From: Leptolyngbya sp. NIES-3755
GTDB lineage: Bacteria > Cyanobacteriota > Cyanobacteriia > Leptolyngbyales > Leptolyngbyaceae
Direction: 5' to 3'
DNA length: 64,000 nt
NCBI GenBank assembly: GCA_001548435.1
Contig: AP017308.1
Coordinates: forward strand, 2,303,030 to 2,367,029
The translations under genes and the position numbers were made by a program. This document shows positions 57,375-64,000 of this stretch, piece by piece (the first letter of the stretch is position 1; each line of letters starts with the position of its first letter). The notes below the pieces were generated by a model. That model did no database searches and was not told the origin of the DNA. It was given only the letters and a program-made list of their open reading frames with translations.

Positions 57375-58613
57375 CTATTTACTCGGACCTTCCATTCCCG
57401 CCAACAACTGCGGCATATACCAAATTTGTTGGTCAGTTGCAGTCGCTCCCGCTTTTACAAACTCAGTTCCATCCTGGAATTGAATCGGACCGCGATAAAG
57501 ATTAATACTGCCATCTGCCATGCCTTTGACAAACTGATCCAGGAACTTCTTGTTATCGCCCAAAGCCTGTCCAGGATTAAAGCCGATCATGTTCTTCTGA
57601 GGTGAAGTCAGGTTTTGGAAGTCTACACCTGACCAGACAAATTCACTTGGATAGTTACCTGATTTGGCTTTCTGAAGAGCATCTGTATATGGCAGTGACC
57701 AACGGTAGAAAGGGACCCCCAGACAAATATTTGGAGCGAGTGAACACCCTGTTTCTAAGTCGTAGTGCACGAACTTGACGGGTTTTCCAGCATCAGCGGC
57801 TTTCTTCCCTTGAACAGCAGCTTCAGGCGTATCAATTCCACTCATCACCACATCGAAACCACCATTGTAGTAATCATCTGCAACTTTGGTCGGATCAAGC
57901 GTTTTGCCGGGAATGTTGAACCAGAAACCAATCCAAGTTACTTTGAAATCCAGATCGGCAGCAGGACGTTTGCGATAGTTCTCCCAGCAATATTTAGCAC
58001 CGAGAAATGCAGCAGAAGCATAGCGTCGGGTCTCATCATTGATCAAAGCACCGAGATAGCCGATTTTCCCGGTTTGTGTTCCTAATGCAGCAGAACATCC
58101 TGCAATCATCTTGCCGAACTCCATCCGTCCCATGATGTTGCTCAGGTTCGGTTGATTCTTGAAGTTTTGCCCTTCTTTCCAGGCATAGTCACCCGACGCA
58201 TGGATCACTTTCACATCGGGATGTTTTTTCGCGGTTTCGAGTGCATCATCTTTGAAATCGTCAGAGTTGAAGATCACAAGCTTTGCACCTTTCGCAATCA
58301 GGTCGTCTGCAACTTGGGAACCTCGCACATTCGGTCGATCGGCGGGATTCACTTTATCGACAAATTCCAGTTTAGTTCCGGGCACGTTTTTGACTGCGCC
58401 TTCGATCCCTTCGTAGTGGGCTTGGTTCCAGCCTGCATCATTTCTGGGTCCGACTAAAACCATGCCGACTACGAAATCGCCACTGCCCCCTGCGGCTGGA
58501 GAAGATGCCGTTTGATTTGGGGTGTTCCCTGTACCACAAGCTCCCACGATCGAGCCTAATGCAATTGCAAATCCAGCTTGTCGGAGCATTCGAGAAAGCC
58601 AATACTTTGTCAT
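57375..58613 (-). CDS. BMP-family ABC transporter substrate-binding lipoprotein
   Basis: 412 residues. A lipoprotein signal peptide ends in the lipobox IVGAC at residues 22-26, so the mature protein is anchored by Cys26. A Gly/Ser linker precedes the Bmp domain: FVVGMVLVGPRNDAGWNQAHYEGIEGA near 46, ADDLIAKGAKLVIFNSDDFKDDAL near 102, and a two-lobed periplasmic fold. Residues 150-170 (PNLSNIMGRMEFGKMIAGC) are typical of BMP/PnrA proteins that bind purine nucleosides. First gene of the minus-strand transporter cluster; substrate inferred. Confidence 0.93.
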   Translation of the reverse strand: MTKYWLSRMLRQAGFAIALGSIVGACGTGNTPNQTASSPAAGGSGDFVVGMVLVGPRNDAGWNQAHYEGIEGAVKNVPGTKLEFVDKVNPADRPNVRGSQVADDLIAKGAKLVIFNSDDFKDDALETAKKHPDVKVIHASGDYAWKEGQNFKNQPNLSNIMGRMEFGKMIAGCSAALGTQTGKIGYLGALINDETRRYASAAFLGAKYCWENYRKRPAADLDFKVTWIGFWFNIPGKTLDPTKVADDYYNGGFDVVMSGIDTPEAAVQGKKAADAGKPVKFVHYDLETGCSLAPNICLGVPFYRWSLPYTDALQKAKSGNYPSEFVWSGVDFQNLTSPQKNMIGFNPGQALGDNKKFLDQFVKGMADGSINLYRGPIQFQDGTEFVKAGATATDQQIWYMPQLLAGMEGPSK

Positions 58614-58779
58614 ATTTTGGAGAAATTAAAACAGTGATGAGGTGTGGGAGCGACGATAATAGTTTGCTCTCGGATTATCACGAATTGATGCGATCGCAAA
58701 ATGTATCCGAAACCACATCAAATTATCAAGATTCGCTAAGATTCCAAAGAAATACAGAAATTTTTAAGCTGTTTATTCT

Positions 58780-61389
58780 TTAAGCGATCGAGCCTCGAAC
58801 CAGTACGACAGTGCAATCACAGCGACGAGCGATCGCTTCTGGGATATTGCCTTGGATCGCTTGCTGCAATAATCCTTCACGAGTCGCACCCAATACAATC
58901 ACATCACATTGATCTTTTTGCGCCAGATCAATCACTGCATCAGAGACAGAATTCGCACAAACAGGCATGAGTTCGACTGGACATGATAGGCGATCGCTTA
59001 AAAATTTCATGGATTCATTGAGCGAATTCGGATCAGGTAACTCTCTCTGAGGCTGATGAATTTGGCACAAACAAATTTCTGGATGATGAGCGAGTTTTGC
59101 AAGTCCGGGCATTAAGCGAATAGCTTGACGAGAATTCGGTCCGCCTGCCGTGGGAATCAACCATCGATCGAGCGTGGTTCCTTCTCCGAATTTTACTAAT
59201 ACGACATCGCAGTTTGCTTGGCGAATCATTGTATCGACTACATTTCCGAAGATGCGTCCGGGAGTTGAAGTTTCACCGTTCCAGCCCATGATGATTACAT
59301 CAATGTGTCGCTCTTTGATTGTTTCGAGAATTGCCTGAGAAATTTCATGCGTGACACGAACTTGAGTATGAACAGAGATTTTCCATTGTTTGCCCAAGTG
59401 AGCCGCTTTCTTGAGGAGTTTGCGGCTAATGGTGGTTGAAACCGCAGTTTCGGCAGGATTGCGATGACGAGCGATCGGGATTACTTGCAAACATTCCAAT
59501 TCATATTCTCGATCGTGTGCGATCGAGGCTGCCATTTGCAACAATCGTCCAGCGGTTTGCGGATTCGCGATCGGAACTAAGACTCGACCTTTTCCGGTTT
59601 CGGGTGCACGAGTTTGATAAACCACATAAGATGGCTCTGGTTGAGGTCCAACTTGAGCATGATTCGAGAGCTTGTCCGATTCAGCCCGAATAATATCAGC
59701 GCGAGTAATAATGCCAACGAGCTTGCGACGATCCACCACAGGCAATCGACTGATTTTATATCGGTTTAATAAATACAAAACCTGACTGAGTGGATCATGT
59801 GGATTCACTGTGACAGGTTTGGGAGTCATGATTTCACTCAAAGGCTGAGTGTGATCTAAATGTCGATCGCTAATATGCGCCAAATCTGTTTCGGTGACGA
59901 TTCCCACTAACTTTCCATCATCAACAACCGGAAAACCGCGATGATGCGATCGAGAAAATGCCTGAATTGCTTCGTCTAAACTAATTTGACTCGGTAACGT
60001 TTCGACTCGTCGCTGCATTAAATCTTCTGCGGTTAAACCAGACAATCGCGTTTCCATCTCTGGATTTGTGGCTTGCAGATGAATGCCTCGATATTCCAAT
60101 AAATGCTTGTAAACTGAGCCGCTAAAAGTACTTTCTGCAACGAGATAAGCAGTGACAGATCCGATCATGAGAGGAAGTACCACATTGAAATCGGTGGTCA
60201 TCTCGAACACAATCACGATCGCAGTAATGGGACCACGAGTGACCGCACTAAAAAACGCTCCCATTCCCGTTAATGCAGCCGTCGTCGTGAGCGCAGTACT
60301 CAAATCTAAACCGAGTGGAATTCCAGCATTCTCAATACTCTGAGCCGCGAAACTAATGAGATAGCCCAAAGCCGATCCCAAAATCAGCGAAGGTGCAAAC
60401 AATCCGCCGGGCGCACCTGACCCGAACGCGACAAGGGTTAGAACAAATTTTGTGATGAAGAGAACGGCTGTGATTCGCCAGCCTAACTCACTCGTGATCC
60501 ACACTTCTTGCAGGCTGGCACTATCTCGTAATGCACTGGGGAGAATCGCGATCGCTAATCCAGACAATCCACCCGCAAACGCAATCCGAAACGGTAAGCT
60601 CCAATTCAAACTTTTGCGATTGAGCTTCAGACTGAATAAAATCCCCCGCACAAAGAGCGATCCAAGCAGCCCCGAAACAATGCCAACGATTAAAAAGATC
60701 GGAATCGACGTGACGCTAAAGCTGGTCATAATGTCCATTCCGTAGGGCGTTCCGTTAAATCCTTGCCCTCCCAAAAGCCTCGATACAACTGCCCCAACAA
60801 ACGAAGCTAAGATCGCAGTTCCAAGCGTTAAACCTGAAACATCTTGTAAAAGCTCTTCAACCACGAAAAGCACACCTGCGATCGGTGCATTAAATCCCGC
60901 CGCTAATCCCGCTGCCGCTCCTGCTGCAATTAATTGTCTGCGATGAACTGGAGAAGTTGGAACCCAATCACTTAACTGTGCTGCGATCGCGGCTCCAATC
61001 TGAACCGTGGGACCTTGCCGCCCTAGATTCAATCCTGATCCGAGTGTCAGTAACGTTGTTGTAAGTTTTGCGATCGCGACTCTCAAATCTAAAGCGCTCG
61101 AAACCCCACCCAGAGCCGCTTTCACTTGTGGAATTCCACTACCTGCAACTTCAGGCGCAAACTGTTCAATTAACCATCCTGCCAACAATCCCGCAACAAT
61201 CCCGATCGCAGGCAACACGATCCAAGCGGGATAAATCGTTGCCGAATATAATCGCCACTGACTGAGCCAGCCGACTCCTTGTTTCAGTGTGACTGCCGCC
61301 AGTCCCGATACGAATCCAATCAAACACGCTTCAAAAACTGCGAGTTGTTTCGGTGATACCGCACTCAGCCTAAATCTCGATAGCCGCAT
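58780..61389 (-). CDS. ClC-family chloride channel/transporter with CBS and Usp domains
   Basis: 869 residues. Residues about 15-430 form the ClC membrane domain: SGIPQVKAAL (selectivity Ser84), LNLGRQGPTVQIG (gating position, see finding), VVEEL (internal Glu178/179) and GAPGGLFAPS. The gating Glu of the usual GREGP motif is Gln125 here. A pair of CBS domains covers about 455-575 (TAEDLMQRRVET, SEIMTPKPVTVNP). Two universal-stress-protein domains cover about 600-740 and 745-869 (GRVLVPIANPQTAG, then IVLGATREG). CBS domains often bind ATP or AMP, and the Usp domains suggest energy or stress control. Cytoplasmic tail is unusually long. Confidence 0.94.
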   Translation of the reverse strand: MRLSRFRLSAVSPKQLAVFEACLIGFVSGLAAVTLKQGVGWLSQWRLYSATIYPAWIVLPAIGIVAGLLAGWLIEQFAPEVAGSGIPQVKAALGGVSSALDLRVAIAKLTTTLLTLGSGLNLGRQGPTVQIGAAIAAQLSDWVPTSPVHRRQLIAAGAAAGLAAGFNAPIAGVLFVVEELLQDVSGLTLGTAILASFVGAVVSRLLGGQGFNGTPYGMDIMTSFSVTSIPIFLIVGIVSGLLGSLFVRGILFSLKLNRKSLNWSLPFRIAFAGGLSGLAIAILPSALRDSASLQEVWITSELGWRITAVLFITKFVLTLVAFGSGAPGGLFAPSLILGSALGYLISFAAQSIENAGIPLGLDLSTALTTTAALTGMGAFFSAVTRGPITAIVIVFEMTTDFNVVLPLMIGSVTAYLVAESTFSGSVYKHLLEYRGIHLQATNPEMETRLSGLTAEDLMQRRVETLPSQISLDEAIQAFSRSHHRGFPVVDDGKLVGIVTETDLAHISDRHLDHTQPLSEIMTPKPVTVNPHDPLSQVLYLLNRYKISRLPVVDRRKLVGIITRADIIRAESDKLSNHAQVGPQPEPSYVVYQTRAPETGKGRVLVPIANPQTAGRLLQMAASIAHDREYELECLQVIPIARHRNPAETAVSTTISRKLLKKAAHLGKQWKISVHTQVRVTHEISQAILETIKERHIDVIIMGWNGETSTPGRIFGNVVDTMIRQANCDVVLVKFGEGTTLDRWLIPTAGGPNSRQAIRLMPGLAKLAHHPEICLCQIHQPQRELPDPNSLNESMKFLSDRLSCPVELMPVCANSVSDAVIDLAQKDQCDVIVLGATREGLLQQAIQGNIPEAIARRCDCTVVLVRGSIA

Positions 61390-61449
61390 GGCTTTGAGGA
61401 ACGAAGATGCTAGATTATCGTATCCGAGACTGGGGCAATTGAAATTCTT

Positions 61450-62124
61450 CTAGACAGGAGATTGCACTTCAGAATCTTTTGCGATCGCGGCTTGTTCAAT
61501 TTCCGGTTGTGCAACAGGCTTGACCGCTGGAGCCAACGATTTTTCCGCTTGCAATTCTTTTTCCTGAAACAGCAACGCGCCTAAATGTACGATCGATAAT
61601 CCCACCGCTGCCAACGAAACCACATAACTATGCAGCGCATACAAGTGAGCGACCGTTAACGTTCCAACTGATCCGCCTGTAAGAATGTCCCGCAGAGTTG
61701 CACCGATAAAGGGAATTGCTTCGATCGTGCCTAATTCAATCTTGAGCCGCCAGAATCCTAATTGATTCCAGTTGAGAATCATCGCAGTCCAACTTAATCC
61801 GATCGCGCTCAACGTAAAGAGAATTCCGCTAATCCAAGCCGTCAACCAACTGCGACGAAACCGTTCACCCAAAAACATCACCACAATTTGCACCAGACCC
61901 AACACAATCACGAAGTTGCCCGACAAATTGTGCAGCGTATGAACCAACCAGCCGTAAGGAACTTCTGTGTCGATCGCTTGCAAGGAATCATACGCGCCGC
62001 CCGCAGTGGGAACGTAGTAGAACGCGATCAGAATTCCAGAGGTCACTCCCACAAATGTAAGAGTGAGAATCGAAACGGCGAGAACGGTCGATAGCCGTCG
62101 CAGGAAAAAGGCAGGATTCAGCAT
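61450..62124 (-). CDS. Divergent cytochrome b6 paralogue (cytochrome b N-terminal domain)
   Basis: 224 residues with four membrane helices. Cytochrome b6 landmarks are recognisable: FYYVPT near 35-40, YGWLVHTLHNLSGN with H65, and TLTVAHLYALHSYVV with H165 and H180. Aligned by eye with PetB, H65 and H165 correspond to the haem-bp pair. The partner of H180 in the haem-bn pair is Gln79, and the haem-ci cysteine position is Val14. The C-terminal 40 residues are an extra Ala/Glu/Pro-rich tail. It lies 60 bp upstream of the ClC gene on the same strand and may be co-transcribed. Not the b6f petB itself. Confidence 0.85.
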   Translation of the reverse strand: MLNPAFFLRRLSTVLAVSILTLTFVGVTSGILIAFYYVPTAGGAYDSLQAIDTEVPYGWLVHTLHNLSGNFVIVLGLVQIVVMFLGERFRRSWLTAWISGILFTLSAIGLSWTAMILNWNQLGFWRLKIELGTIEAIPFIGATLRDILTGGSVGTLTVAHLYALHSYVVSLAAVGLSIVHLGALLFQEKELQAEKSLAPAVKPVAQPEIEQAAIAKDSEVQSPV

Positions 62125-62334
62125 GACGAGGCTCGATAATGAATAGTTTTGTGAATTTCTGTTAAGTGGATTTTAACGAAATTCTAGAGTGCGAGAAATG
62201 ATTCTTAATTTTTCTGACTACGAACTGCAATCTTCCTCAGAATACGAATTCTCGATCGAACCTTCACTCTGTCTAAACGCAGAACCTCAAACGAACGCGA
62301 TAAAATAAGTCCCTGAAGCTTTGGGGACAAAACC

Positions 62335-63057
62335 TTGCCTACTCTTGGTGTCAACATTGACCACATTGCAACCATTCGTCAAGCTCGTCGCACCGTCGAA
62401 CCTGATCCCGTTGCCGCTGCTGTTCTCGCAGAACTCGCTGGAGCCGATGGAATTACCGTCCACCTGCGCGAAGATCGCCGTCATATTCAAGATCACGATG
62501 TTCAACTCCTGCGCCAAACGGTTCGGACACATCTGAATCTAGAAATGGCAGCCACCGATGAAATGGTATCGATCGCGCTTGATCTCAAACCCGATTACGT
62601 CACACTCGTTCCCGAAAAACGCGAAGAAGTCACGACTGAGGGCGGACTCGAAATCGCAGGACAACTCGATCGGATGACCGAAGTGGTAAGTACGCTTCAA
62701 AATTCGGGCATTCCCGTCAGTCTCTTTATCGATGCCGATCCCGAACAAATCGAAGCCTCGGCTGCCACGGGTGCAAAATTCATCGAACTGCACACCGGAC
62801 AATATGCCGGGTCGTATTCCGAAGAAGGACAAGCCAAAGAATTAGAAATCCTGTCTCAAGGTTGTGAAATCGCGATCGCGGCGGGTCTCCGAATCAATGC
62901 CGGACACGGATTGACCTATTGGAATGTTCACTCGATCGCACGACTCCCCGGCATGGAAGAATTGAATATTGGACACACGATCATTAGTCGCGCTGTTCTC
63001 GTTGGATTAGAACGAGCGGTGCGAGAAATGAAGCAAGCCATTCGCGGCGAACTCTAA
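62335..63057 (+). CDS. pdxJ: Pyridoxine 5'-phosphate synthase
   Basis: A 240-residue TIM-barrel enzyme that makes pyridoxine 5'-phosphate from deoxyxylulose 5-phosphate and 3-amino-2-oxopropyl phosphate (DXP-independent route excluded by presence of PdxJ). The start is TTG 62335, giving the canonical (M)[19 protein letters not shown]. Further motifs: [49 protein letters not shown] with catalytic Glu, [23 protein letters not shown], and [14 protein letters not shown] near 197 with the essential His. No ATG gives a sensible alternative. Confidence 0.97.
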   Translation: MPTLGVNIDHIATIRQARRTVEPDPVAAAVLAELAGADGITVHLREDRRHIQDHDVQLLRQTVRTHLNLEMAATDEMVSIALDLKPDYVTLVPEKREEVTTEGGLEIAGQLDRMTEVVSTLQNSGIPVSLFIDADPEQIEASAATGAKFIELHTGQYAGSYSEEGQAKELEILSQGCEIAIAAGLRINAGHGLTYWNVHSIARLPGMEELNIGHTIISRAVLVGLERAVREMKQAIRGEL

Positions 63058-63093
63058 GTTATTCCGGATTTTTTTGAAAAAGGACTGATCAAT

Positions 63094-63420
63094 ATGACGA
63101 CTTACTACTACGTTTTGGCAAGCCAGAAATTTTTGCTGGAAGAAGAACCAATGGATGAGGTTCTGAATGAACGATATCGCGATTACAAAGACAAAGGCAG
63201 AGAAATCGATTTCTGGGTGATCAAAGAACCTGCTTTCCTTGAAGCTCCCGAAATGGCAGAAATCAAAGCCAAATGTCCCCGTCCCTGTGTTGCGATCGTC
63301 TCAACCCACAAACAATTTATTACTTGGCTAAAGCTGCGTCTAGAATATGTCATCACCGGAGAGTACCAGCAATCGGAAACACTCCCGAATCCGCTGGGAT
63401 CTCTAGAACCTGTTTCTTAG
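63094..63420 (+). CDS. ycf54: Ycf54, partner of the Mg-protoporphyrin IX monomethyl ester cyclase
   Basis: A 108-residue protein found in oxygenic phototrophs that is needed for assembly or activity of the aerobic cyclase, which forms the chlorophyll E ring. The start MTTYYYVLASQKFLLEEEP is almost the Synechocystis Ycf54 N-terminus (from memory), and EIDFWVIKEPAFLEAPE, VAIVSTHKQFITWLKLRLEYVITGE and PNPLGSLEP complete the family. Length is normal. It starts 36 bp after pdxJ and may be co-transcribed. It is strong evidence for a chlorophyll-making organism. Confidence 0.95.
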   Translation: MTTYYYVLASQKFLLEEEPMDEVLNERYRDYKDKGREIDFWVIKEPAFLEAPEMAEIKAKCPRPCVAIVSTHKQFITWLKLRLEYVITGEYQQSETLPNPLGSLEPVS

Positions 63421-63435
63421 TCTCTCTAAACTTCT

Positions 63436-64000
63436 ATGCCTCAGACGACGCTTCAATCGGTTTTCACAGGACTCGCAGGAGTCACCCTTGCTTTCAGTGG
63501 AATGCCTCTTGCCCAAGCACAACTCCCGAACTGTCAGGCTCCTCGATCGAATGAATTCCTCTTGCTGATTGTGACCCGCACTCCAGAATCCCAAGCGCGG
63601 GTTCGCAGCGTCGTCTCTCGCACTGCTGATGTCTCAGTCTGCAACTATTTCGGTGAAACGGTCACACGAGTCGGCGGCTACCGAGATGCAGACACGGCAA
63701 ATTCTTGGGCAAATTACCTCAATGACACGGTTCGACTCCGAGCGTTTGTGGCAACTCCTCCTGGTGGAAGTCAGGTCGCCAATCGAGGAGATGTTCCGCC
63801 GGTTCAACCGCAACCTGTTCAACCCTTAGTCGTCCGTCCTCCGGTCGAATCTGCTTCTGGAGGCTACAACCCTCAACGCCTCGGAGAAGGTTTTGCAGTC
63901 ATCGTCAATCACTACAATCGTCCTGAAGTTGCCGTCCAAGTCAAACAAGTTTTGAACCGAAACATTGGACTGGCTTCATTTGAGCAGCGTCCTTATCTGT
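63436..64000 (+). CDS. Secreted SPOR-like repeat protein (3' end outside window)
   Basis: An open frame runs from ATG 63436 to the window edge: at least 188 residues. A signal peptide is clear (SVFTGLAGVTLAFSGMPLAQA), with cleavage expected before QLPNC. Two related segments follow, LLIVTRTPESQARVRSVVSR and, after a Pro/Gln/Val linker, FAVIVNHYNRPEVAVQVKQV. These resemble SPOR-like repeats with DADTANSWANYL between them, as seen in cyanobacterial cell-wall proteins. A role at the envelope is likely but not shown. It lies 15 bp after ycf54, which is close, although the functions differ. Confidence 0.75.
   Translation, partial: MPQTTLQSVFTGLAGVTLAFSGMPLAQAQLPNCQAPRSNEFLLLIVTRTPESQARVRSVVSRTADVSVCNYFGETVTRVGGYRDADTANSWANYLNDTVRLRAFVATPPGGSQVANRGDVPPVQPQPVQPLVVRPPVESASGGYNPQRLGEGFAVIVNHYNRPEVAVQVKQVLNRNIGLASFEQRPYL

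Overview
The window is a chromosomal segment of a cyanobacterium, most likely a filamentous Leptolyngbya-type organism (genus inferred). The evidence is split rpoC1/rpoC2 genes, crtP-crtB carotenoid genes, ycf54 (chlorophyll cyclase partner), a cyanobacterial pilMNOQ operon, a PEP-CTERM protein, sucrose synthase, dense GCGATCGC (HIP1) octamers and a CRISPR repeat very close to the Synechocystis subtype I-D repeat. Most of the window is housekeeping; the accessory material is small and scattered. No rRNA or tRNA gene was recognised.

Layout. 0-6.2 kb: cell-surface glycan genes (cut-off CDS, GT8, O-antigen-ligase-like protein, GT39, GT2-GtrA fusion). 6.2-18.7 kb: hisD, then the conserved cluster rpsT-tatD-rpoB-rpoC1-rpoC2, with heptanucleotide-repeat hairpins in both rpo intergenic gaps. 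18.8-24.7 kb: GT2, a decayed transposon end, a methyltransferase, accA, an SDR enzyme, folE, trpF, a relict mazEF toxin-antitoxin locus and a small antitoxin-like gene. 24.7-36.5 kb: pilM-N-O-Q (type IV pilus assembly and secretin), minC, sucrose synthase, a Uma2 nuclease-like protein and a PEP-CTERM surface protein. 37-39.9 kb: an EnvC/M23 peptidase, a 14-spacer CRISPR array without cas genes, and a coiled-coil protein. 39.9-50.2 kb: mnmG, lexA with a perfect SOS box, a membrane-anchored Clp-fold protease, crtB and crtP, a large PA14/glycosidase-like protein and a CrtISO-like oxidoreductase. 50.2-58.6 kb: a 21-bp tandem repeat, minD-minE-aroE, gdhA and a BMP-type nucleoside ABC transporter interrupted by an opposing PD-(D/E)XK gene. 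58.7-64 kb: a ClC-CBS-Usp chloride channel, a divergent cytochrome b6 paralogue, pdxJ, ycf54 and a cut-off secreted protein.

How the genes work together: the rpo genes make most of the RNA polymerase core; pilMNOQ makes the pilus alignment complex and outer-membrane pore; MinC/D/E place the division site although minC is about 19 kb from minDE; CrtB and CrtP run the first two committed carotenoid steps; LexA probably controls itself and perhaps the protease downstream. Most convergent gene pairs are separated by perfect inverted repeats that look like two-way terminators.

I found no convincing wholly new multi-gene system. The best leads are residue-level oddities (Gln at the ClC gating-glutamate position; loss of one haem-bn ligand and the haem-ci cysteine in the cytochrome b paralogue), the terminator-like repeat hairpin between rpoB and rpoC1, the orphan I-D-type CRISPR array, the relict mazEF locus, and the nuclease-like gene lodged inside an ABC transporter operon.
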